A stretch of 7,297 bases of DNA from positions 1 through 7,297 of the forward strand of contig JAFAFY010000015.1 in the NCBI GenBank assembly GCA_023423235.1, in the 5' to 3' direction. The DNA is from Pseudomonadota bacterium (GTDB lineage Bacteria; Pseudomonadota; Gammaproteobacteria; Xanthomonadales; Xanthomonadaceae). The notes beneath the pieces were generated by a model that made no database searches, was not told the origin of the DNA, and worked only from the letters and a program-made list of their open reading frames with translations. The translations under genes were made by a program, and so were the position numbers. Positions 1-6,579 of the stretch are shown here, in pieces. How positions within the stretch are numbered: the first letter of the stretch is position 1; every line of letters begins with the position of its first letter.

Positions 1-204
1 GTCCGGGTCTGACACGTCGTCCTTGCCGCGGAGGCGGGGGATCGTGAACGGACGTACGCCGGTTGCTCGAGAGGCTCGCCGGCAAGTGAAGGCAAGGGCT
101 CCCGCCCGATCAGGCGACCGCTGCGGAAAGCGGGGGGAATGACGACGCGTCGTGCCCGGCCAGTCGCGCAGTTGTTGTTGGGCCGGGCATACCGCAAGCG
201 GCCG
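1..204. other. Window edge, no supported gene
   Basis: No coding region can be supported here. One plus-strand frame stays open from the edge to a TGA at 140-142, but it is Arg-rich, has unbiased third positions and resembles nothing I know. One minus-strand frame is open across the whole stretch and has a GTG at 15-13 with an AAGGA-like sequence four bases before it. That could be the start of a leftward gene beyond the edge, but too little is visible to call it. The stretch also holds a 12-bp perfect palindrome at 142-153 and a larger hairpin at 153-189. Confidence 0.5.
153..189 (-). terminator. GC-rich hairpin downstream of dnaQ, possible terminator
   Basis: Positions 153-161 (TGCCCGGCC) and 181-189 (GGCCGGGCA) form a perfect 9-bp stem with a 19-nt loop. 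It begins 15 bases past the dnaQ stop codon, where transcription of the leftward operon would be expected to end. No T-run follows the stem on the minus strand, so it is not a canonical intrinsic terminator. It could instead be a 3'-end stabilising stem or a Rho-related structure. The loop is long, which lowers confidence. Confidence 0.3.
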
Positions 205-927
205 CTACGCGGTCTTGGCCTCGCTCTCTGACTGCGTCTCCCACAGGCACTGCCCTGCGCGGCCGCGGATCGCTTCGACGCGGGCGACATGCATCGCCAG
301 GTCCTCTTCGGGCACCCGCAGGCGCGGGCGCGTGCCGCTGGGCTGCAGGGAGACGACCGGCGCGGTGCGCCGCTCGGACTGTTCGGGCGCGGCGAAGCCG
401 ATCTCATGCTGGCCGGCAGTCAGCGCCAGGTAGACCTCGGCCAGCAGTTGGGCATCGAGCAACGCGCCGTGCAACTGGCGGTGCGCGTTGTCGACCCCGA
501 GCCGCTTGCACAGCGCATCGAGCGAATTGCGCTGGCCCGGGAAGCGCTGGCGTGCGAGCAGCAGCGAATCCTCGACCGCCACGCGACTGCGGATGTCGCG
601 GTAGTCCGGCCCGAGCCGCGCCAGCTCCGCATCAAGGAAGCCGATGTCGAACGCGGCGTTGTGGATCACCAGCTCGGCGCCGTCGATGAAATCCAGGAAC
701 GCGTCGGCGATGTCCTCGAACGGCGGCTTGTCGGCCAGGAATTCCAGGCTCAGGCCGGTGACCTCGGCCGCCCCCTGCTCGAAATCGCAGTCGGGACGGA
801 TGTACTGGTGCCAGGTGCGGCCGGTGGGCCGGCGCTCGACCAGTTCCACACAACCGATTTCCACCACCCGGTTGCCCTTCTTCCATTCCAGACCGGTGGT
901 TTCGGTGTCGAGGATGATCTGGCGCAT
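205..927 (-). CDS. dnaQ: DNA polymerase III epsilon subunit (3'-5' proofreading exonuclease)
   Basis: This 240-residue protein is the proofreading exonuclease of the replicative polymerase. It excises mismatched 3' nucleotides while bound to the alpha subunit. The DEDDh exonuclease residues are all visible: D7 and E9 in DTETTG (Exo I), N90 and D94 in HNAAFD (Exo II), and H153 and D158 in HGALLD (Exo III). Residues 173-178 (QHEIGF) sit where the E. coli clamp-binding motif QTSMAF lies, and the tail ending GQCLWE matches the alpha-binding C-terminus that ends in CLW in E. coli. So both the catalytic domain and the tether are intact, and the length matches the family (243 in E. coli). The ATG at 927 has AAGGA 13 bases upstream, a rather long spacing. 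It is last in the leftward run, 43 bp after rnhA. In E. coli rnhA and dnaQ are divergent; here they are collinear. Confidence 0.97.
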   Translation of the reverse strand: MRQIILDTETTGLEWKKGNRVVEIGCVELVERRPTGRTWHQYIRPDCDFEQGAAEVTGLSLEFLADKPPFEDIADAFLDFIDGAELVIHNAAFDIGFLDAELARLGPDYRDIRSRVAVEDSLLLARQRFPGQRNSLDALCKRLGVDNAHRQLHGALLDAQLLAEVYLALTAGQHEIGFAAPEQSERRTAPVVSLQPSGTRPRLRVPEEDLAMHVARVEAIRGRAGQCLWETQSESEAKTA

Positions 928-970
928 CGGCGGGGTGGGTTCCTTGGGCAGCGTGGTGGGTCGGGGGCGA

Positions 971-1417
971 TCAGGCGGCAGCGGTGCGCTGCGCGCGCGC
1001 GGCGGCGCTGGCCAGGGCGTCGACGCGTTCGTTCTCGGGATGGCCGGAATGGCCCTTCACCCAGCGCCAGTCGATCTGGTGGCGTTCGCAGGCCTTCTGC
1101 AGCCGCTGCCACAGGTCCTGGTTCTTGACCGCGCCGCCGCCACTGGTCTTCCAGCCGCGCCGCACCCAGTTGCGCAGCCATTCGGTGATGCCCTGGCGGA
1201 CGTACTGCGAATCGGTGTGCAACACGACCTGGCAGGGTTCGGTCAGCGCCTCCAGCGCTGCGATCGCGCCCATCAGCTCCATCCGGTTGTTGGTGGTCAG
1301 CGGCTCGCCGCCGCTGAGCTCGCGTTCGGTCGCGCGATAGCGCAGCAGCGCGCCCCAGCCGCCAGGGCCGGGATTGCCGAGGCAGGCGACATCGGTATAG
1401 ACCTCGATTTCCTTCAT
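971..1417 (-). CDS. rnhA: Ribonuclease HI
   Basis: This 148-residue enzyme cleaves the RNA strand of RNA-DNA hybrids and removes R-loops and primers. The four metal-binding carboxylates are present: D9 (YTDVAC), E47 (NNRMEL), D69 (HTDSQY) and D133 (ERVDAL), with the catalytic His at 123 (KGHSGHP). The basic segment WVRRGWKTSGGGAVKNQDLW, about residues 84-103, is the substrate-binding handle. I chose the ATG at 1417 because GAGG lies six bases upstream and the protein then starts at the usual MKxIEVYTD; a start at 1453 would add 12 unlikely residues. It follows the YafS-like gene by 43 bp and precedes dnaQ by 43 bp, so cotranscription is likely. Oddity: residue 10 is Val (codon GTC) where nearly all RNases HI have Gly directly after the first catalytic Asp. 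The protein is otherwise canonical and slightly shorter than E. coli RnhA (155). Confidence 0.96.
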   Translation of the reverse strand: MKEIEVYTDVACLGNPGPGGWGALLRYRATERELSGGEPLTTNNRMELMGAIAALEALTEPCQVVLHTDSQYVRQGITEWLRNWVRRGWKTSGGGAVKNQDLWQRLQKACERHQIDWRWVKGHSGHPENERVDALASAAARAQRTAAA

Positions 1418-1427
1418 TCCTTCCCTC
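1418..1427 (-). promoter_or_regulatory. Ribosome binding site that sets the rnhA start
   Basis: Reading the minus strand, GAGGGAAGGA runs directly into the ATG at 1417. GAGG (1427-1424) is six bases from the start codon. No comparable site precedes the upstream in-frame ATG at 1453, which is why the shorter protein is annotated. Confidence 0.7.
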
Positions 1428-1460
1428 GTTGCCGCACTGTGGATGGCCCGCACCTGCCGC

Positions 1461-2123
1461 TCATGCGGCCGGCACGGCGCCGGGCAGGCGCAGGGCGCTG
1501 CGCTGGCGCACCGGGGTCAGCGGCAGGGTGCGCTTCTGCCCGCGCAGGACGTAGGCGGCGCGCAGCCCCGGGCCGTCCTGGGTAATTGCCGACGGCGTCT
1601 CGCGCCAGCTCGGGCCAACCCCGCGCGAGACCGCATCGGGCGCCAGGCCGGCGCTGCGCATGCGCCGGCGCCAGGCCAGCGGCTCCGCCGCCGCCAGGCC
1701 CTGCCCACGCCAGCGCCAGCGGTAGGGCGTCAGTGGATTGAGCGCCAGCAGCCACAGGTACCCGCCCGGTGCCAGCACCCGCACGGCCTCGTCGAGCAGC
1801 GCGTGGTCGCCACTCGCGGCGCCGACGACATGCTGCAGCACCACGCTGCCGAAGGCCTCGCTGGGCAGTGGCAGCGGGCAACCGCAGCGCACCGGCCCGT
1901 CGAGCCGCTGGCCGGCGCGGGTCAGGCGCAGACCCCGCCCGTCCGGCTCGGCAACCGCTGTGGCCGGCGCCAGCCACAGCCACGGCAGCCCCGGATGACC
2001 GGCGAGCGCCTCCGACACCACGCCCTGTTCGCTGGCCAGGATGGCGTGGCCGGCAGCGGTGGCGAACCAGTCGCTGGGGCGGTCGGGTTGACCGGTCGGT
2101 GAGGTCGCGGGCATGGTCGGCAT
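1461..2123 (-). CDS. YafS-like class I methyltransferase-fold protein
   Basis: This 220-residue protein resembles E. coli YafS, a poorly characterised member of the SAM-dependent methyltransferase fold, and sits beside gloB as yafS does. Matching parts are the strand and helix around residues 83-101 (ending FGSVVLQHVVG), the segment LLDEAVRVLAPGGYLWLLALNP (residues 109-130), which is the typical 'E..RVL.PGG.L' strand-4 region followed by NP, and a C-terminal KRTLPLT (197-203). The expected first motif, a Gly-rich SAM loop of the GxGxG kind, is not recognisable: residues 43-58 read HPGLPWLWLAPATAVA. SAM binding is therefore uncertain, and no substrate can be inferred. I chose the ATG at 2123 because GGAG lies eight bases upstream; 2147 and 2114 are alternatives. 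It is first in the leftward run with rnhA and dnaQ. The C-terminal third is unusually rich in Arg and Ala. Confidence 0.85.
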   Translation of the reverse strand: MPTMPATSPTGQPDRPSDWFATAAGHAILASEQGVVSEALAGHPGLPWLWLAPATAVAEPDGRGLRLTRAGQRLDGPVRCGCPLPLPSEAFGSVVLQHVVGAASGDHALLDEAVRVLAPGGYLWLLALNPLTPYRWRWRGQGLAAAEPLAWRRRMRSAGLAPDAVSRGVGPSWRETPSAITQDGPGLRAAYVLRGQKRTLPLTPVRQRSALRLPGAVPAA

Positions 2124-2131
2124 TGTAAAGG

Positions 2132-2135
2132 CTCC
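2132..2135 (-). promoter_or_regulatory. Ribosome binding site for the YafS-like gene
   Basis: GGAG on the minus strand at 2135-2132, spaced eight bases from the ATG at 2123. It favours this start over the longer frame from 2147 and lies inside the 36-bp divergent gap with gloB. Confidence 0.55.
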
Positions 2136-2159
2136 GACAGCCGCCACCGATCACCGCCG

Positions 2160-2924
2160 ATGCGACTGCAGCCGATCCCGGCCTTCGAGGACAACTACAT
2201 CTGGACGTTGACTGCCGAGGACGGCGGCAGCCTGGTCGTCGACCCCGGCGACGACGCCCCGGTGCTGGCCGCAGCGGAGGCCGGCCTGCGCCCACAGGCG
2301 ATCCTGCTCACCCACCACCATGCCGACCACATCGGCGGCGTGCCCGGGCTGCTGGCGCGCTGGCCCGGGCTGCCGGTGTACGCCCCGGACGATCCGCGCA
2401 TCCCGCTGGCGACCCGGCACGTCGGCGGTGGCGACCGGGTCCAGATCGGCCCGTGGCGGTTCGAGGTGATCGCCGTCCCCGGCCACACCCGCAGCCACGT
2501 GGCCTATCATGGCCACGGTCTGCTGTTCAGCGGCGACACGCTGTTCAGCCTCGGCTGTGGACGGATGTTCGAAGGTACCCCGGCGCAGATGCTGGCCTCG
2601 CTCGATCGGCTGGCCGCGCTGCCGCCCGCCACGCAGGTCTGCTGCGGGCATGAATACACCCGGTCCAACGCCGTGTTCGCACGGGTGGTGGAGCCGGACA
2701 ACGCGGCCCTGCAGCGCCGCCAACAGGAGATCACCGCGATGCGCGACGCCGGCCGGCCCACGCTTCCCGTCACCCTGCAGGACGAACTGGCCTGCAATCC
2801 CTTCCTGCGCCTCGATGCGCCCGGCGTGCGCGCCTCGATCGCGCGCCAGGCTGGCGACGACAGCCTCGACCGGGTGGCCCGGTTTGCCGCGCTGCGGCAC
2901 TGGAAGGACGGTTTCCGCGCATGA
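2160..2924 (+). CDS. gloB: Hydroxyacylglutathione hydrolase (glyoxalase II)
   Basis: This 254-residue cytosolic metallohydrolase splits S-D-lactoylglutathione into D-lactate and glutathione, the second step of methylglyoxal detoxification. It has the metallo-beta-lactamase fold with the full set of metal ligands: H52, H54, D56 and H57 in THHHADH, H109 in PGHT, D126 in SGDTLF and H164 in GHEYT. The segment GCGRMFEG (132-139) and the C-terminal HAGH domain, with NPFLR and the closing HWKDGFR, carry the glutathione-binding basic residues typical of GloB, so it is the true enzyme and not a generic lactamase-fold hydrolase. Length matches E. coli GloB (251). The start at 2160 has no clear Shine-Dalgarno sequence but gives the canonical N-terminus (PIPAFEDNYIW). 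Its TGA overlaps the mltD ATG, so the two are probably translationally coupled. Confidence 0.97.
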   Translation: MRLQPIPAFEDNYIWTLTAEDGGSLVVDPGDDAPVLAAAEAGLRPQAILLTHHHADHIGGVPGLLARWPGLPVYAPDDPRIPLATRHVGGGDRVQIGPWRFEVIAVPGHTRSHVAYHGHGLLFSGDTLFSLGCGRMFEGTPAQMLASLDRLAALPPATQVCCGHEYTRSNAVFARVVEPDNAALQRRQQEITAMRDAGRPTLPVTLQDELACNPFLRLDAPGVRASIARQAGDDSLDRVARFAALRHWKDGFRA

Positions 2925-4135
2925 CCGGCGCGCGCATGCGCCGGCTCGCAGGCGCCGTGCTGCTGGCCCTGGCCCTGCCGGCGACGGCCCAGGCGGGCAG
3001 CCCGGAACGCCAGAACCCGACCGCCGCCGCGGCCCTCACGCTGGCCGCCGTGCCCACGTCACCACCCGCGGCCAGCCCGGTGCGCAACGGCCGCGAGATC
3101 TACAACAGTTTCCGCGACGGCCTGGCCGACCGCGAATGCAATGCCAACGCCAGCGAGCGCTGGCGCGCGCATTTCGCCCATGTGCCGCGGCAGATGGCCG
3201 CCAACGACGACATCCTGCCGCTGTTCGGCTACGTCGTCGACGCGCTGCGCGAGGCGCACCTGCCGACCGAGTACGCGCTGATCCCCTTCGTCGAGAGCGG
3301 CTACCGTCCCGGCGCCCGCAGCGCCTCCGGCCCCGCCGGCCTGTGGCAGTTCATCGCCGTGACCGCGCGCAACCACGAGATTCCGATCCGCCCCGGCTAT
3401 GACGGCCGCCTGTCGCCGGTCGAGTCGACCCGCGCCGCGGTGCGCTACCTCAAGACCTTGCACGGCATGTTCGCCGGCGACTGGCAGCTGGCGGTGATGG
3501 GCTACAACGCCGGCGAGTACCGGGTGTTCGGTGCGCTCAAGCGCGCGGGACAGCAGGCAGCCAATGCCACCCCGCACGCCCTCGCGATGCCGGCCACCAC
3601 GCATGCCTACGTGCGCAAGCTGCATGCATTGTCATGCCTGATCCTGGAGGCGGAATCGCGCGAGAGCTGGATGGCCGCACTCGACCGCCCGGTGCCGGTG
3701 TTGCAGCCGATCACCGTGCCCGGCGGCATCGGCGACCTCGACACCCTGGCCTCGCGCCATGAGACCGACGCCGCGCTGCTGCGCCGGCTCAATCCCGCGC
3801 ATGCCGATGGCCGCATCGCGCGTATCGGCCAGCCGTTGCAGGTCCTGGTGCCTGCCGCAGCGGCCGAGGCGCCTGTGTTTCTGGCCGAGGCGCCGCCCGA
3901 ACCGGAGACCGGAGCCGCCACTGCGGCCGCTGCCGGCGCGACCGGACTGATCCAGGCGATCGGCAGCGCTGCAGCGCGCGTGCACACGGTGGTCAGCGGC
4001 GATTCGGCCTCGGCTATCGCCCGCCGCTATGGCATCAGCACCCAGCAGCTCCTGCGCCGCAACAACCTGGAGCTGCGCAGCGTGCTGCGGCCCGGCATGC
4101 AGTTGCTGGTCGACGAGGCGCCGGTCGCGCCCTGA
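2921..4135 (+). CDS. mltD: Membrane-bound/periplasmic lytic murein transglycosylase D with LysM domain
   Basis: This 404-residue exported enzyme cleaves the MurNAc-GlcNAc bond of peptidoglycan, leaving 1,6-anhydroMurNAc ends. Residues 1-25 form a signal peptide: basic MRR, a Leu/Ala core, and a likely signal peptidase I site after ATAQA. No lipobox Cys is present, unlike the E. coli lipoprotein. The SLT domain covers about 95-205: catalytic E125 in VESGY, SGPAGLWQF (136-144) and MGYNAGEYRV (193-202). A degenerate LysM-like segment lies about 262-311. An Ala/Pro/Glu-rich linker (311-345) leads to one clear LysM peptidoglycan-binding module at about 354-398. The ATG overlaps the gloB stop as ATGA, with GGAAGG about 13 bases upstream; M6 is a possible alternative start. 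The mltD-gloB adjacency is also found in E. coli. A strong terminator follows. Confidence 0.94.
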   Translation: MTGARMRRLAGAVLLALALPATAQAGSPERQNPTAAAALTLAAVPTSPPAASPVRNGREIYNSFRDGLADRECNANASERWRAHFAHVPRQMAANDDILPLFGYVVDALREAHLPTEYALIPFVESGYRPGARSASGPAGLWQFIAVTARNHEIPIRPGYDGRLSPVESTRAAVRYLKTLHGMFAGDWQLAVMGYNAGEYRVFGALKRAGQQAANATPHALAMPATTHAYVRKLHALSCLILEAESRESWMAALDRPVPVLQPITVPGGIGDLDTLASRHETDAALLRRLNPAHADGRIARIGQPLQVLVPAAAAEAPVFLAEAPPEPETGAATAAAAGATGLIQAIGSAAARVHTVVSGDSASAIARRYGISTQQLLRRNNLELRSVLRPGMQLLVDEAPVAP

Positions 4136-4191
4136 CACCGCGTGCTGGCGGCCGCAGGCGCGCGCCGCGCGTCCGGCCATCGCCAGTCCAT

Positions 4192-4205
4192 CCGCCTCGA
4201 GGCGG
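4192..4205. repeat. 14-bp perfect palindrome between mltD and ppiD
   Basis: CCGCCTCGAGGCGG is identical to its reverse complement and sits 18 bp before the terminator stem in the convergent gap. It may add to transcription termination or be a chance palindrome in GC-rich DNA. No protein is known to me to bind it. Confidence 0.4.
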
Positions 4206-4222
4206 CCGCGCCCGAAAACGGC

Positions 4223-4247
4223 AAAAGCCCGGCATTGCCGGGCTTTC
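4223..4247. terminator. Bidirectional intrinsic terminator between mltD and ppiD
   Basis: AAAGCCCGGC (4224-4233) and GCCGGGCTTT (4237-4246) pair perfectly over 10 bp around a 3-nt ATT loop. On the minus strand the stem is followed by TTTT and, four bases later, another TTTT, so it ends ppiD transcription best. On the plus strand only three Ts follow, but the stem is strong. It lies 88 bp after the mltD stop and 59 bp past the ppiD stop, as expected for a shared terminator of convergent genes. The rest of the 170-bp gap (4136-4305) shows no gene. Confidence 0.88.
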
Positions 4248-4305
4248 GCATGTCGCATCCAACGGGTTGTCCGGAAGCGCGGGGGAGCCCCACCGCGCGA
4301 CCGCA

Positions 4306-6288
4306 TCAGAGCTTGGCTTCGACCACGGTGATCTTCATCTGACTGCGCAGCGCGCGCTGCAGCACCTCGGCGTCCTCGTTGCCAAGCAGTGCACCGAGCT
4401 GCTGGCGCAGCATCGCCCGCTCCTGCTCGCCGGCCTCGGCCGGATCGCCCGGCGTCACCTTGTCGACGGTGAACACCACGGCGCTGCCGTCCGCCAGCAG
4501 CACCTGGCCTGGCGTCGATGCGCCCTCGGCCGGCGCCAGCGCACGGAAGTACGCCTCGGAAGCCGCAGGGTCGGGCACCGGCGCGCCGCGCGGAATGCCC
4601 GGAACGCGCTGGATCTCGAGCGAACGCGATCCGGCCAGTACATCCAGGGCCTGGCCATCGCGCAGCGCGGCAACCATCTCCGTGGCAGCGGCTTCGGCCT
4701 GCTTGCGGGTACGGTCGGCGCGCACCTCGGCGTCGATGCGCGCGGCCACCTGTTCGACCGGCAACGCGCGTTCCGGGGTCTGGCTGGTCACGCGAATGAA
4801 CACGGTGCGGTTGGGGCCGACCTCGATGGCGTCGCTGACCGTGCCGTCCTGGGTCAGCGCCTCGGAGAACGCCGCCTGGACCACGGCATTGTTGGCGGCA
4901 ATACCGCTGCCGGCACCACGCGCGAACGGCGCGATCGTCTGCACCGGGCGCCCGGCCAGCTTGGCGGCCGGCTCCAGCGACATGGGCTGCTTGTTGATCT
5001 CGTCGACGATGCTGCCCACCAGCTCGTTGTATCGCCGGGTGCCCTCGTTCTCCTGCATCTCGCGTGCCAGGGTATCGCGCACGTCCTCGAACTCGACCGC
5101 CTTGCCAGCATCCACCTCGCGCAGCTGCAGCACGTGCCAGCCGAAATCGGTGCGGACCGGCGCGCTGGTCTGGCCGGGCTGCAGGGCGAACAGCGCGTCC
5201 TCGAACGGACCGGCCATCATGCCCTTCTCCATCCAGCCCAGGTCGCCGCCGTTGGCGCTCGAACCCGGATCGTCCGACTCGGCCTGCGCAAGCGCGGCGA
5301 AATCGGCATCGGCCGCGCGCGCGCGTTCGGCGATATCGGCCGCTTTCTTCTGCGCCGCCGCCTGGGTGGCGGCGTCGGCATCGGCCGGCACCTCGATGAG
5401 GATATGCGAGGCCAGGCGGCGCTCGCTGCCGGTGAAGCGCGACTTGACCTGCTCGAAATGCTCGCGCAGCTCGGTCTCGTCCACCTCGCCCGTGGTCGCC
5501 AGCGTGCTGCCGTCGATCTCGATGTATTCCAGCGCGACCTTCTCCGGCTCGCGGTACCGGTTGGCGTGGGCCTCGTACCAGGCCTTGCGCTCGGCCTCGC
5601 CGACCGGCGCCGTATCATCGACCGCAGGCGGCGGCACGATGACGAACGACACGTCGCGGCGCTCGCCCAGCAGGCGCATCAGGCGGTCGGCCTCGCCTGC
5701 GGTGATGAACGCCGACTCGGCGATGCGCTGCGGCAACAGCGTGCGCTGCAGGTCGTCGCGGATGCTCTGGTCGAACTCGCGCGGGGTGCGTGGCGGCTGC
5801 GCCGACTGCAGGGTGATCTGGTAGCGCTGGGGGTCGAACTTGCCGTCGACCTGGAACGCCGGGATCGAAGTGATGATCTCCTGCACCTGGGCATCGCCGA
5901 CGACGATGTTCGCGCGCTTGGCCGCCAGCGCCAGCACCGCGCGGTCGATCAACTGCTCGAGCACCTCACGCTTGCTCTCCAGGGTTTCGAACTGGCGCGC
6001 ATCGAATTCCTCGCCTTCGGCCTGGCGGCGCTGCTCGCGCACCGCATCGAAGGTCTGGCGGAACTCCTCGTTGCTGACCTCGGTCGACGTCCATGCCACC
6101 TTGCGCACCAGCCACCAGTCCGGCGCGGACTTCCACCAGGTGGGCGGCGCCTCGACCTTGGCCGCGTAGTCGGCATTGTTCTGGAACAGGTACTGCTCCA
6201 TGCCGAAGAATGCGAACGGCACCGCGAGTACCGCCACGATGGCGATGGCGATCCAACCGCTGGTCTTTTCACGTAGGGCTTGCAGCAT
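4306..6288 (-). CDS. ppiD: Peptidyl-prolyl isomerase D, membrane-anchored periplasmic chaperone
   Basis: This 660-residue protein is a SurA-like folding factor held in the inner membrane, helping secreted and outer-membrane proteins as they leave the Sec translocon. Residues 10-30 form one membrane helix after a basic start (LREKTSGWIA), giving N-in/C-out topology. A Trp-rich stretch follows (about 47-66, APPTWWKSAPDWW). The SurA-N-like chaperone region spans roughly 70-225 (SIPAFQVDGKFDPQRY at about 141-156). The parvulin domain is about 292-391: ASHILI with H295, SDDPGS, GGDLGW (347-352), FEDALFAL and FGWHVLQL with H385. The C-terminal third is alpha-rich and carries no motif I recognise. 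The parvulin signature looks complete, whereas the E. coli PpiD domain is considered inactive. The ATG at 6288 gives the usual MLQALREKTSG start; a TTG at 6300 is less likely. Shine-Dalgarno is weak. It converges on mltD and diverges from the HU gene. Confidence 0.95.
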   Translation of the reverse strand: MLQALREKTSGWIAIAIVAVLAVPFAFFGMEQYLFQNNADYAAKVEAPPTWWKSAPDWWLVRKVAWTSTEVSNEEFRQTFDAVREQRRQAEGEEFDARQFETLESKREVLEQLIDRAVLALAAKRANIVVGDAQVQEIITSIPAFQVDGKFDPQRYQITLQSAQPPRTPREFDQSIRDDLQRTLLPQRIAESAFITAGEADRLMRLLGERRDVSFVIVPPPAVDDTAPVGEAERKAWYEAHANRYREPEKVALEYIEIDGSTLATTGEVDETELREHFEQVKSRFTGSERRLASHILIEVPADADAATQAAAQKKAADIAERARAADADFAALAQAESDDPGSSANGGDLGWMEKGMMAGPFEDALFALQPGQTSAPVRTDFGWHVLQLREVDAGKAVEFEDVRDTLAREMQENEGTRRYNELVGSIVDEINKQPMSLEPAAKLAGRPVQTIAPFARGAGSGIAANNAVVQAAFSEALTQDGTVSDAIEVGPNRTVFIRVTSQTPERALPVEQVAARIDAEVRADRTRKQAEAAATEMVAALRDGQALDVLAGSRSLEIQRVPGIPRGAPVPDPAASEAYFRALAPAEGASTPGQVLLADGSAVVFTVDKVTPGDPAEAGEQERAMLRQQLGALLGNEDAEVLQRALRSQMKITVVEAKL

Positions 6289-6511
6289 GGGTCCGGTCAA
6301 CTGGCAGGGCGAGCCGCCCAGTTTACCTGCAAGCGCCGGTGGCCGCAGTCCGCGCCGCGCGCCGTTGCCGGCGGCGATCGCGGGGCGGGACGTCGTCGTC
6401 GCCCCGCTGCCGTACGTGACTGCGGTTCAGCAAACGCAGTGATGCGAGTCGAATTCGCCAATGGGATCGCGTACCATGCGCGCCTGACCGGATTCGCCCG
6501 TCCGTGGCGCA

Positions 6512-6535
6512 GACAGGCTGACCTGTCGAAACAGG
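6512..6535 (+). promoter_or_regulatory. Two mutually exclusive hairpins in the HU gene leader
   Basis: GACAGG (6512-6517) pairs with CCTGTC (6522-6527) around CTGA, and CCTGT (6522-6526) can instead pair with ACAGG (6531-6535) around CGAA. The central CCTGT is shared, so only one stem can form at a time. The element ends 31 bases before the ribosome binding site. This arrangement could control leader folding or mRNA stability, but the stems are short and function is an inference. Confidence 0.35.
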
Positions 6536-6566
6536 GACGAACCAGACACGCACTCGTCATACAAGA

Positions 6567-6572
6567 AGAGGA
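6567..6572 (+). promoter_or_regulatory. Strong ribosome binding site of the HU gene
   Basis: AGAGGA lies seven bases before the ATG at 6580 in an A-rich, otherwise unstructured leader (6561-6579). It fixes the HU start and rules out the 100-residue longer in-frame reading that begins at 6280. The best Shine-Dalgarno sequence in the window, fitting a highly expressed protein. Confidence 0.8.
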
Positions 6573-6579
6573 ATCAAAC

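Larger units (their letters stand above)
6289..6579. other. Divergent intergenic region between ppiD and the HU gene
   Basis: This 291-bp gap must carry the promoters of both flanking genes. No consensus -35/-10 pair is clear. TACCAT at 6472-6477 is the best -10-like hexamer toward the HU gene, and TAAACT (minus strand, 6325-6320) toward ppiD, both without a good -35. An 8-bp stem, 6380-6387 with 6400-6407 (12-nt loop), and a 6-bp stem, 6419-6424 with 6435-6440, are present. Base composition turns less GC-rich from about 6420 on, as expected for promoter and leader DNA. No coding region is supported. Confidence 0.55.

Noticed and set aside
289..1128. 279-residue plus-strand frame over dnaQ and rnhA
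   Set aside because: It lies opposite two genes with complete catalytic motifs and has no recognisable domain; a GC-bias shadow.
2151..2900. 249-residue minus-strand frame opposite gloB
   Set aside because: It mirrors gloB, whose metal-binding motifs are intact; no family resemblance.
4267..6276. 669-residue plus-strand reading frame covering nearly all of ppiD
   Set aside because: It is the antisense shadow of a well-supported ppiD in GC-rich DNA. The product resembles no family I know and is low in complexity (Arg, Leu, Ala, Gly).
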